A stretch of DNA of 64,000 nt from Prostheceraeus crozeri (taxonomy: Eukaryota > Platyhelminthes > Polycladida > Euryleptidae). The first letter of the stretch is position 1, and the number at the start of each line of letters is the position of its first letter. The notes under the pieces were generated by a model. That model made no database searches, had not been told where the DNA came from, and saw only the letters and a list, made by a program, of their open reading frames with translations. Location of the stretch: contig CAJQUW010009202.1 in the NCBI GenBank assembly GCA_907163375.1, forward strand, positions 2 to 64,001, read 5' to 3'. Positions 1 through 10,870 of this stretch are shown here, piece after piece. The translations under genes were made by a program, and so were the position numbers.

Positions 1-1346
1 ATTTTAAGAAAATAAGCGGTTTCTGCAGCCTAATTCAATTAGCTAATACAAAGTTGATTTTGTATTACCAACTCATGACCTGATTGATGATGACTGATCA
101 ACACTAAATGACGTATTATTCGCACGCAATGTTGCGTTGTAAATAACCGGATAACTGAGGCCAGTTATTCCCCCGTGAAAGTGTGTACCAACAGCCTAAA
201 CTATGCAGTGAGGTTATTTAGACGAGACAATTCGTCGAAATACGAATTATTTTGAACGGTTAAATTTTTGTATGACATCATGATTACTGCCAAATATTCT
301 GCAAAATATTTTTTAGCAATGATCGCTAGAAGCACCTACTTGTTAAAAGTGGATATCTGTTGAACAAGTTACCCATGATTTATTCACAGTAAGCTATCTT
401 GTACATATAGTATAGCTTGCCCTAATCGAATTCACCGGAAATTTCAGAGTTACGTATTTTGCACATCATTATCTGCTGAATCTGTCTCTTTAGCAATTAT
501 ACAGCTTTCAATTTTCAATAAAATCGGTATGTTTGAGAACATTTTTTTGGCATATCAGAAGATACAAATTGATGACCTTATATAATCTCTGTGAGTAGTC
601 ATATTCAAAAATTTCAAGCGGGCACTGATTACCTTGCTTCGTAGTTCGGGTGATGCTTTTTGACATCAGGTAAAATAGAACGAATCAGACACTGATGGTG
701 CGAAATCTATTTATCTGCTCAATGATGGGCACTACAACATGATGATTTATGTCAGTGATTATTAATGTAGGTCTATACATATGTATATGCACTTGTATCA
801 TAGGCTAGTGGGTATTAATGTAGGCCTACACATAGACAACGTAAATTTCCACAACACACCAAAAAAAAATTACAGACTTACATATCTAGTTGACCTCATC
901 ATACTTTAATGTACTATATCGATCGTCAAGTTAATCGTCCACCTATCATAGCGAATCTAACACCTACTTGTAATGACGTTGTTCGCTATTGCTTGTTATT
1001 TTATTTTTTTTATCTAAGCTTAAGCTTAATAATCAACTTATTATCAATTTAGAAAAGGTCTTCCTTCAACCAAAAAATATACTGTATGAACTGCAAGTTT
1101 ACAAAATAACCACCATACATCTTATTTTGTGTACAGTATACATTCATAGAATAAAGCATGCGTGTGTGCTAGGATGAAACAAAGATCTCTCATAAAGCAG
1201 AAAAATAGCAAGTGAAAAATATGAAGCCTTAAAATACTATTTTAAATTCTTCATTATAAGTGCCTACAAATCATCAAAATGTAAAGTTAACTCACTAATC
1301 TAAATGGATCGTTTCCTACAATCTGATGCAATACATAAGTTTCTTT
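1..1346. other. AT-rich sequence, no gene recognised
   Basis: I see no coding region here with similarity I recognise. The open frames are short and AT-rich. A phrase beginning attaatgtagg occurs twice about 50 bp apart (near 763 and 814), a minor local duplication. Nothing else stands out. Confidence 0.5.
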
Positions 1347-1894
1347 GGTACTTATGGGTTATCTCTCCCAAATTCATCTAGAATCTGCAAGAATCGTCAC
1401 CAAACTTCGAATACACGTACTTAAGCATATTTTCTACCTACATGCAAAATTCTATGCAGATCGGCAAGTACTTCTTGCATTAGAGACGATAACGTAAAGT
1501 GTATCGATGTAAACAGCTTGATCTAACTTCGTCTGTTCGACGCATCTTTGCTACTCGTGTATGCATTGTTCTCTCTACTTCTTCGTCTCATTCACTGCCA
1601 TTTGAAGGATGTTGTGCGGTCATCATCGCTTCACGAGTTGTAGAGAAATGACTTGGTTGACCTCAAGAGCCTTCTGCTCAGACGTTGAGGTCACTGACAA
1701 CTCAGATGAAGCTGCCGGCATCGCTGCACTTCAAGTCATCGCTTCTAATTCAAAAAGAACATATCCTATTTACCAAAATTTGGCATGTGGCTAGAGATAT
1801 TCTCACCTACGTGTGTTTAAAGTTTTGTGACGATTGATTCATTTCTACGGCTTTTGGACAAATTTGAAAACGTTGGGGATAACCCATAAGTACC
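1347..1894. mobile_element. MITE-like element with imperfect terminal inverted repeats
   Basis: The left end begins GGTACTTATGGGTTATC and the right end is its reverse complement, finishing GATAACCCATAAGTACC at 1894. The similarity continues inward: 1391-1420 (around aatcgtcaccaaactt) matches the reverse complement of 1808-1836 with a few substitutions. The terminal repeats are therefore roughly 75-90 bp and imperfect. The interior of about 390 bp has no recognisable transposase, so this fits a non-autonomous DNA transposon of about 548 bp. A target-site duplication is not clear: T-rich sequence lies on both sides. The superfamily cannot be assigned from the ends alone. Confidence 0.6.
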
Positions 1895-2446
1895 GTTTTT
1901 TATCTGTGTTCTGCATTTGTGACATGAGTCTCATTCGCCTGACGATGACTGTCTGTGCCGTTCGAAAGGTCTCGCCTAAATAGACATTTTTACCGAAATA
2001 TCACGGTTTTCGGCTTCCGTCAAATACAAAATAATCAATCAAGCCGATTATTTGTCGAAAAAATGGAAGTATTTATTTCTAATCCTGGCACTCGTTCAAT
2101 GAAGAATGCAAGTGTTAATTTCAGGTTAGATGGGAGTGAGACCGCAACTAGTCAACCAACTGAAGTAAGGTGATTGTACATGTAGTTAGCATCAGTTAGC
2201 AACAACAATATGTTTAGGATAAAATTATACACTGTTGAATGTAGGATTGGAAAATTATTACGCCGCCGCACTAGTTAAGTGTTTCTTAACAAAGGAGAAA
2301 CGTTGGTTTATTTCATATAGCTTTATAATATAAATTTCGTTGGAAGACCTTTTGTGAATTGATACAGCCTATAATATTCTAACCGATAAAATCAAATCTA
2401 CGTTTGCTTAATTCAGTGTCCGATGTCCCAAATGCTTTAACTTGCT
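1895..2446. other. Unique spacer; a weak exon candidate only
   Basis: An open frame from an ATG at 2063 ends at a good donor site (gtaagg at 2165) in phase 0. It encodes about 34 residues with no recognisable similarity. It could be an upstream exon of the zinc-finger gene that follows, but the phase does not join to the exon at 3577, so I do not annotate it as coding. Confidence 0.3.
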
Positions 2447-2766
2447 TCTGAATGTTCCGTGTTGCTTTCCATTTTTCTGTTGTGAATATAGTTTTATTTT
2501 TCAGCGATTTGCCGGAAGCCGAGGAACTATTGTGTTAATTGCTCAATATATTCAAATGCAATTAATACAAAGTATCTGCAGCTTAAGGCAGGATCATCAT
2601 TCATCATCTGAATGTTTCGTGTTGATTTCCTTTTTTCTGTTGTGAATATAGTTTTATTTTTCAGCGATTTGCCGGAAGCCGAGGAACTATTGTGTTAATT
2701 GCTCAATATATTCAAATGCAATTAATACATAGCATCTGCAGCTTAAGGCAGGATCATCATTCATCA
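2447..2766. repeat. Tandem duplication, two 160-bp copies
   Basis: 2447-2606 and 2607-2766 are the same 160-bp sequence with about five substitutions, abutting head to tail. Each copy contains a polypyrimidine tract and AG that would make a good splice acceptor (ttttatttttcag then CGATTTGCC), followed by an identical short open stretch. Identity near 97% implies a recent event. There are only two copies, so this is a local duplication and not an array. Confidence 0.85.
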
Positions 2767-3576
2767 TTTTTCCTTATTTTCATCAGACCTGTCACTAACT
2801 AAAAATCAATATTTTAGTGATCATTTTAGTCAATTGAAATCTAAAACTGATCAATGAATGTATGCACAACTGGTTATCAACAAGAAGATGAAGTATTTAT
2901 AGATTCCAGACAAAGATTACAATATGTTCAGTGGGCAAAAGTTGGCAAATGCATTAATATAGGAAAACAATCATATAACATCCACATCAATGTGTACATA
3001 ATGTGTAGATAAATGAGTGGTTTACGGTCGTACCTTAACAATCAATTAATTTCTATGCCAAATCAACTCTGACATTCTAACCATAGAAATGGAACTTCAT
3101 CTATGTTTTTGTCTTCCAACCGTCTACGGATAACTATGTGGTTTTTCGCTGATTCATAGCTTTGACATAGCTATTCAGTCCCCTCCATTCAATAATGCAA
3201 TGGTCTTCTGTTATCAATTGAGATATCAAATAAAACTGCTTATAAGAGCTGGCGAAAAAGTAATATCATAGATGTCCCCACAAATCATGCTTTGATTGCA
3301 TACTTCACTTATATACTTACTTTGATCGTATCTTTTGCTTTTCATGAACTATATGTAGATACATAACAAGATTGGGTTAGGCCCCTAATTCTGAAGTATC
3401 AATTTATATTCAGAATCGATTCGGAAATGAATGCATGTAAGTACTCTGTGTTCATGTTATTACACGAGTTTACACTTTGCGTGCATAATGCGCAGAAAAT
3501 TTCCCCGTATCATTTTTTCGGTTACTGTCATAAGTTTGTTTATTGCTTAGCATGAACCATACTTAATTATTTTCAG
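2767..3576. other. AT-rich spacer upstream of the zinc-finger gene
   Basis: No recognisable coding or repeat content. It ends in the sequence ttattttcag just before the first proposed exon, so the last part is either intron or 5' leader of the following gene. Confidence 0.4.
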
Positions 3577-3578
3577 AT

Positions 3579-5557
3579 ATGAATCCAACAATCCTCTCTA
3601 CCCGCGATGATGCGAAATTTGAAAAGGTCCAAGTTAAGAAGGATGAGAGTAAGGAACACTAATACTACATGACATCTGCTTATCATAAATTTATTTCACT
3701 CGTGTCCACGAGCGCTGATACAGTTTATAACAATATATTTGACGCTAAATTCAGGGATGCTGAGTTGTGCTAACTACTACGGAAAATCGAAAATATTCTT
3801 ACTGTCTACTGCAAGAAGATAAAGAGGACATATTGAACCTACGTAGACGATATGTGAATGTGTCGGTGGAGTTTCGAGTAATCTGTGGAACTAATCACTT
3901 CATGTGGTTTGAATGACATAATTGGGCATATTTTTTATTTCCTGTTCGTCGATTAGGGATTCTGTAGCCCCCGCACATTCTATTGCAAAGCCAACCAATA
4001 TTGAACTATCACAACTGACAATTTAAGTTGTTTATTGCGGTATGCATGACACTTCTAGGTCACATATGGGGCCTTCTTGCTACTATCCCGAATCCCGAAA
4101 TGCTATCTACATTTCCAGTATTTGTAGGCGCAGTATGTAATTTTTATGAATTTTGAGTTAAACGAACAGAAGCATTTGCTAATTATTTATCATTGTGTAT
4201 ATGTTTGAAACATTTTCAGATGCTATTTTGGTTGACGAGAGACGTCAGAGACGGACCCATATCCTCTGCAGCGTCTGTGGTGCGAAGTCCACCAGCAAAA
4301 ACTTCAGAAGACATCTTGCAATACATAATTTGTCCCCCGCCGAGGCTAGTAGCATCTGCGCATCCGTCTACGGCAAACGAGAGGAGGTTGTAAAGCAGCG
4401 TTGTACACAATGTTTTGCAATGGTAAACATATGGATATATGTATTTTATGTAGGGATGTCTTCAGGAAAGGAATTTCAATTTGCAAAAAATTTTCAGACT
4501 GTCACTTCAGCTCGTCGTCAGGTGAAACGAAGAATATTGCATTTAGAGATATATGAGTATCAAATATGAGGCATTCGTGATGCCATAGCTTGGCTTAAAT
4601 TAACTTATATGCTGTCAAGTTCCACATGTCTGTCGATGGATTGGTTTGAGGAGAAGCAAGCTACCATAAACTCACGCCCATATCTGTGCTCATAATGTTT
4701 AGTAGTTTTAACACTGCTCCAGTCAAATGCATGGTTATCCCCAATGCAATGAGTTTATATTTATGAGTACTTATCAATCCTTGTCACTGCTAGTTGATGT
4801 TCATGAAATCTTGACGCCAGTTATTTTCCAGTTTGTCCAATGTCTTTTTGTTGACAATTGGAGCAATCAATCTGATAAGACACTTTTGAGCGTAGAATTT
4901 GGAATTTTATTATTGAAGATATATGTATCTATCCTTAAGTTCATGAATGCTTTAATGACATGTATTGGCAAAATGTCAAAACATTTTATCACCTATATAA
5001 CTCATGTTTCTTTCCATTACAACCTTACTTTCAATAGGTGGATTGTCTGCGACAGCACATGAGGAAAGTTCATGGCGGCATTGACAAAGTGATGAAGGAT
5101 GATAAAGAGGAGAATGAGGTATGTCTTTCATTATGAACAAGCATTTTATTGTATGTAGATTTAAACATATTTGAGACATGAAGGAAGGAGAAGTCATTAT
5201 TGAAATTTCTGAAAAATTGCAATGAAATTCGTAATTAAAATATTGTAACATAAAGCTAAATATTGTATACATTTCATATCACATGACATCAATAGTTGTT
5301 TCTATACATTACAGGTCATCGATCCAATCAATTCAGACCGTGAAAGACGATTGAGGCAGAAGTACCCTTCAGTTATCCACAGCTCTGAGCTGATTCTAAG
5401 GAGGAAAGGACAGTATGAGGTGAAGAATAAAGAATGCCTGAACAGGACTTTGGCTTGCGTCAGCTACTTCCTCAAAAGTACTAACGGGAAGGATATTGCA
5501 AGGAATAACAGGACGGTACAGCATATAGACCAATTTGTGCGACGTCTATATAAAAGG
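3579..5557 (+). CDS. Spliced gene with C2H2-like zinc fingers (5' part)
   Basis: Four exons join in frame: 3577-3648 (ATG at 3579), 4220-4422, 5038-5118 and 5315-5557. All introns have GT/AG ends. The first is phase 1 and its split codon A|AT reads Asn; the others are phase 0. The product so far is about 142 + 57 residues. Residues about 40-60 contain a Cys-x2-Cys...His-x3-His finger (CSVCGAKS...RRHLAIH). A second finger is built across the intron at 4423: CTQC from one exon, and RQHMRKVH from the next. The last exon is charged (DRERRLRQKYPSV..., then KSTNGKDIARNNRTVQHID) and ends at a strong donor (gtaagc), so the gene continues downstream. Paired fingers of this layout occur in many unnamed invertebrate proteins. 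Nucleic-acid binding is an inference and no specific function is known. ATG 3579 follows an acceptor-like AG, so an earlier exon is possible. Confidence 0.6.
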
Positions 5558-5582
5558 GTAAGCTAAAATACATGTTGACATA

Positions 5583-6242
5583 CAGTAGGACCTCGATATA
5601 ACGTCTAGCTCGGGACACCAAAATTTTGTACGTTATAACGAGGTTTGCTAATTTCCGACTAAAATGGGATATTATCGTATTATAATCTCTATTAGATACC
5701 TATACTACGTACACGTTGCTGTTTAAGCACAAAACAATATTTAAGGCTCAAATATTTGAGTAGTATATGTATTTACATTTTTCTAAAAAAGTTATCTGAT
5801 TACTTGTAGTTCCCTGTCTGTAGATACTGTACATGTGTATTCTCTGATAGATATCGTACACTGCACATGTAAGTATTCTCTGATATACATCGTACACTGC
5901 ACATATTGCTATTGAAGATTGAAAACAGCAGTTCAAGTTCTACAACTCGTTTTTGGGAATTTATCTCAACAAAAACACAAGGAATATCCTGCAAGCTGCA
6001 AAGAGAAACAAAAGTTAATCTACACTGTAATTAGGGCCTATTAAAACAATCGCGAATGTCAGATTGAACTTTGCTTGACACAGTTTTGTGTTCGACATAA
6101 GTCACTATACATAGCGTACTGGTATGATAAATCTTAGAATTTCATGCGGAAGATTTTAGAAAATCATATGTACTCGTACTATCGAGGTTATACGCAATAA
6201 CGAGGTTGTATTATACGTTATAATGATGTTATAATACGTTAT
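5583..6242. mobile_element. pogo/Tigger-like terminal remnant
   Basis: The sequence TA-CAGTAGGACCTCGATATAACG at 5581-5603 looks like the terminal inverted repeat of pogo/Tigger-type Tc1/mariner elements (TA target, CAGTAG..CCTCG start). It has an internal mirror copy, CGTTATAACGAGG at 5631-5643, giving a 13-bp hairpin with one mismatch. Related motifs (aacgaggttgtattatacgtt and ataatacgttat) recur at 6181-6242, after which resemblance stops. The element appears degraded and its second end is not certain. Assignment rests on the end sequence only. Confidence 0.4.
5837..5907. repeat. Two-copy tandem repeat, 36-bp unit
   Basis: gtattctctgata..cgtacactgcacat occurs at 5837-5872 and again at 5873-5907 with a few substitutions. 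It lies within the pogo-like remnant and may be an internal duplication of it. Confidence 0.7.
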
Positions 6243-7505
6243 GCTTTGAACTTGAGAGATTACTCTTGTCACATCAGTCGTATTTTTTCATTCGCTCAAG
6301 AGATCCATTGTCCTCGTTGCCGCTGCTATCGTCAAAAATCCTTGCCTTAACGACGTCTGCTTCTACTAGACTCTTGATCCCTTTATTCACTTAGTTTTGC
6401 TTAAACATCCACATCAGAGTCTATACGTATGGGTTTCATGATTTCATTTGTGCAATGCTTCATGATTGACGGCATCTACCTTAACAACCACTAATTTCAT
6501 ACTTCTTGAGCAAGTCCAAACATTTGCTGCTGCCTCAGAAACTCATGTTGCTGAAATTCTGAGCAAATTGCGCGGCTTGTCTTGAGTGCCATGCCTTACT
6601 TACTCGAAAGCCTAGACCATATCGGTATGGACACGACAATGACCCCAAACGACGTTTACTTACGCAGAAATTTCAGACAGTATTGTCTGTGTATTTCATT
6701 GTCTACGTTTGATGTCCTTTGAGTAAGAGTAAATATATACCCATACAATGCTGTCTTGAATTCCTACAAAAGAGTATAACGTTAGGGGACCTTATGCCCG
6801 TGCAGACATGTCTTCGAGTAAGACATGGTACGTAAGACAAGCGGCGTAGCAACTTGTTCAATGTATGGGCTACATGTGAGACTAAGTTCAAATCGCTTAA
6901 ATCGTTGCTGCTTCCGGAATATTAGTCCATGATGAATTATAAATCATTCCCTCATTTCATTTTTCATGTATGTTTACAGTCAGGTTTGTATCTCGCCAAC
7001 ATTTTGATAAATGTAATACAGTGCATTCCATATACATGCGATCATGAAATAGCATATATTTTTTCTTTTAGCCGAAACTTTATTTGTCACTAAAATTATA
7101 CAGACTGGTCGACGTGGTTTCAGCACTCAGTGCTTTTGTCAATACCTAACCAAAACTATGTTTGCATCTTAATTATATCTTATCGTGTTATGATTCAATT
7201 CCCTGCGCTCATGATTAAATTCTTACTCTTCAACATCTTATTTGCTTGTTATTATGTCCTTGTATCTAATGTTTCTAATTAGTTTTCAGTCAATTTTGCC
7301 AAAATTCAGAGCTATAAGTGATTATGGTGAAGTGTTTGCTATATTGCTCATCATTTTCACGAAATATTTGAATTATTTGGCACAATCATCTGAATTGGCT
7401 ACAGCATCAGGAGTTCCAACACATTCCGGTAAGACAAGAATCGGGATTACGAATTGGAGAAATTGAGATATTTTTAAAGTGCACGTCTATGGGTTTACTT
7501 TGCAG
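6243..7505. other. Spacer with possible transposase debris
   Basis: On the minus strand near 6290-6370 an open stretch reads ...VEADVVKARIFDDSSGNEDNG..., an acidic tail of the sort seen at the end of pogo/Tigger transposases. With the pogo-like end just upstream this may be a fossil of the same element, but the resemblance is too weak to call. The rest holds only short open frames and the alternative exon 7290-7428. Confidence 0.25.
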
Positions 7506-7622
7506 ATGATGAAGCACTGCGCTCATGATTCAATTCCACCAACATCCAAATGCTTGCTGCAGAGGACAACTGTTTCCCGTAGAAGATTTTATGAGTTCGA
7601 AGTAGGCCAGCGGTATGACAAG
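7506..7622 (+). CDS. Candidate downstream exon of the zinc-finger gene
   Basis: A 117-bp open stretch (39 codons, phase 0 at both ends) lies between a good acceptor (gggtttactttgcag) and a good donor (gtaagg at 7623). Its phase matches the exon ending at 5557, so direct splicing would keep the frame. It begins MMKHCAHDS and ends GQRYDK, with no recognised domain. A competing exon at 7290-7428 (acceptor ttttcag, donor gtaaga) is phase 0 in and phase 1 out; joined to 7506 it would end the protein after eight codons. I cannot choose between the two models. No later exon is visible before the satellite begins at 8577. Confidence 0.3.
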
Positions 7623-8576
7623 GTAAGGGGACACTGAAATTCGAGTGAATTTAAGCCTACTGACACACTCGATATCATTCATCAAGTATGTTCCTGATTT
7701 TTCAGTGATAACAGACTCGTTTTATTCTTGCATTGTTGCTCATCGGTATGTATTCGCACGGTTAATTCAACTTCTACTTGATAAGGAAAATGCATGAACA
7801 GATTGTTTCCGGAAATGCTGTTCTTGTCTATTCATGGAGTTTTCAAGGAGCGCGACTTTGACGGTTTAAAAAGCTTGGAAATACTTATGAAGCAATACTA
7901 CATGAACACTAAATATTACAAATTTTTTGAATTTATTATTGTTGAAATGCTTCGCACATGTGTCAAAGTCGTGCTCATTCTTGATAACTCAATTAACAGG
8001 TAAAGACAGCATATTTCATAAATGGAATAACTGTTAATATGTTTTCATACTCATGCAGCAGTTAAATCTAGCCGGATACATCAAAGAGTAACAATGTAAG
8101 AATAGAACGAGTCTGATATCACTGCACTATTAGAACTACGCTTCCGATGAATGCCCTCAATCGAGTTAGAAATTTAATGTAATCACGCTTCTTCACTATC
8201 GATTGAGTGCGAAAAGTGAAAATCGCGTTTGATCGCAATACATTTCATACATTAAGTCGACCAATGTTTGCTAATGGGAGGCTACGGTGAGATTTGGTTG
8301 ACCAATATAAGCTATCGGCGGCAGCTAAAGGTTACGTTGGCTTAAAGAGGCAATAAAGTGGGATTAAATTGGCGTTTGTTGGCATAAGGATGGCTAGAGC
8401 GGCGCTTGGATGGCCATCGCGCGAAAATATGTTGGATTACGTTGGTTCAAGACCGGTTCTAGGTTGGATTGCCTTCATAGAACCGATGTAGGCCCGTTGT
8501 ATCATTTCCAACTTTTGACCATTGTAAATGGCCAACAAAGGTCCAACGTAGTACCAACGTATCTGTGTTACTTGGG
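7623..8576. other. Spacer and left shoulder of the satellite
   Basis: An open frame at 7794-8003 (69 codons) has no recognised similarity. From about 8320 to 8575 the sequence is richer in G+C and repeats words such as tacgttgg and its complement ccaacgta (8333, 8440, 8542, 8553). This suggests a degraded repeat immediately abutting the satellite. It is not homologous to the satellite monomer. Confidence 0.3.
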
Positions 8577-10870
8577 CGGGCCCTAAAAAGACCCTCGGAC
8601 CAGGCTCCAGAAAGGCCTCTCAACGTCCATCGGACCACCCTCATATCAACAGACATCTATGCACAATCGAACTAGGCAAAATATGAGGCCAAATACTCAA
8701 ATTGAAGGGACCAGGGCCTACAGATACTTACGGACCAGGCTCTAGAAGGGTCACTCAACGTCCATCGGACCACCCTCATATCAACAAACATCTATGCACA
8801 ATTAAATTCAGCAAAATATGAGACCAAATACCCAAATTGATGGGAGCGGGACCTATAGAGATCTACGGACCAGCACTAGAAGGGCCACTCAGCGTCCATC
8901 GGACCACCCTCATATCAACAGACATCTATGCAGAATTGAGTTCAGCAAATTATGAGACCAAATACCCAGACCAGGCTCTTGAAGGGCCACTCAACGTCCA
9001 TCGGACCACCCTCATATCAACAGACATATATGCACAATCGAACTAGGCAAAATATGAGGCCAAATACTCAAATTGAAGGGACCAGGGCCTACAGATACTT
9101 ACGGACCAGGCTCTAGAAGGGCCACTCAACGTCCATCGGACCACCCTCATATCAACAAACATCTATGCACAATCAAATTAGTCAGAATATGAGGCCAAAT
9201 ACTCAAATTGAAGGGACCGGGGCCTACAGATACTTACGGACCAGGCTCTAGAAGGGCCACTCAGCGTCCATCGGACCACCTTCATATCAACAGACATCTA
9301 TGCACAATTGAGTTCAGCAAAATATGAGACCAAATACCCAAATTGAAGGGACCGGAGCCTAGAGAGACCTACGGACCAGGCTCTTGAAGGGCCACTCAAC
9401 GTCCATCGGACCACCCTCATATCAACAGACATCTATGCACAATCGAACTAGGCAAAATATGAGGCCAAATAATCAAATTGAAGGGACCGGGGCCTACAGA
9501 TACTTACGGACCAGCACTTGAAGGGTCACTCAACGTTCATCGGACCACCCTCATATCAACAAACATCTATGCACAATCAAATCAGGCAAAATATGAGGCC
9601 AAATACTCAAATTGAAGGGACCGGGGCCTAGAGAGACCTACGGACCAGCACTAGAAGGGCCACTCAACGTCCATCGGACCACCCTCATATCAACAAACAT
9701 CTATGCACAATCAAATTAGTCAGAATATGAGGCCAAATACTCAAATTGAAGGGACCGGGGCCTACAGATACTTACGGACCAGGCTCTAGAAGGGTCACTC
9801 AACGTTCATCGGACCACCTTCATATCAACAAACATCTATGCACAATCTAATTAGTCAGAATATGAGGCCAAAATTCTCAAATTGAAGGGACCGGGGCCTA
9901 GAGAGACCTACGGACCAGGCTCTAGAAGGGCCACTCAACGTCCATCGGACCACCCTCATATCAACAGACATCTATGGACAATTGAATTCAGCAAAATATG
10001 AGACCAAATACCCAAATTAAAAGGAGCGGGGCCTAGAGAGACCTACGGACCAGCTCTTGAAGGGCCACTCAACGTCCATCGGACCACCCTCATATCAACA
10101 AACATCTATGCACAATCAAATTAGTCAGAATATGAGGCCAAATACTCAAATTGAAGGGACCGGGGCCTACAGATACTTACGGACCAGGCTCTAGAAGGGC
10201 CACTCAACGTACATCGGACCACCTTCATATCAACAAACATCTATGCACAATCAAATTAGTCAGAATATGAGGCCAAATACTCAAATTGAAGGGACCAGGG
10301 CCTACAGATACTTACGGACCAGGCTCTAGAAGGGCCAATTAACGTCCATCGGACCACCCTCATATCAACAGACATCTATGGACAATTGAATTCAGCAAAA
10401 TATGAGACCAAATACCCAAATTGAAGGGACCGGGGCCTAGAGAGACCTACGGACCAGCTCTTGAAGGGCCACTCAACGTTCATCGGACCACCCTCATATC
10501 AACAAACATCTATGCACAATCAAATTAGTCAGAATATGAGGCCAAATACTCAAATTGAAGGGACCGGGGCCTACAGATACTTACGGACCAGGCTCTAGAA
10601 GGGCCACTCAGCGTCGATCGGACCACCTTCATATCAACAAACATCTATGCACAATCAAATTAGTCAGAATATGAGGCCAAATACTCAAATTGAAGGGACC
10701 GGGGCCTACAGATACTTACGGACAAGGCTCTAGAAGGGCCACTCAGCGTCGATCGGACCACCTTCATATCAACAAACATCTATGCACAATCAAATTAGTC
10801 AGAATATGAGGCCAAATACTCAAATTGAAGGGACCGGGGCCTACAGATACTTACGGACCAGGCTCTAGAA

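Noticed and set aside
2063-2164. Possible short exon ending at a gtaagg donor
   Set aside because: It ends in phase 0 and cannot join the exon at 3577 without an immediate stop; the translated sequence is unrecognised.
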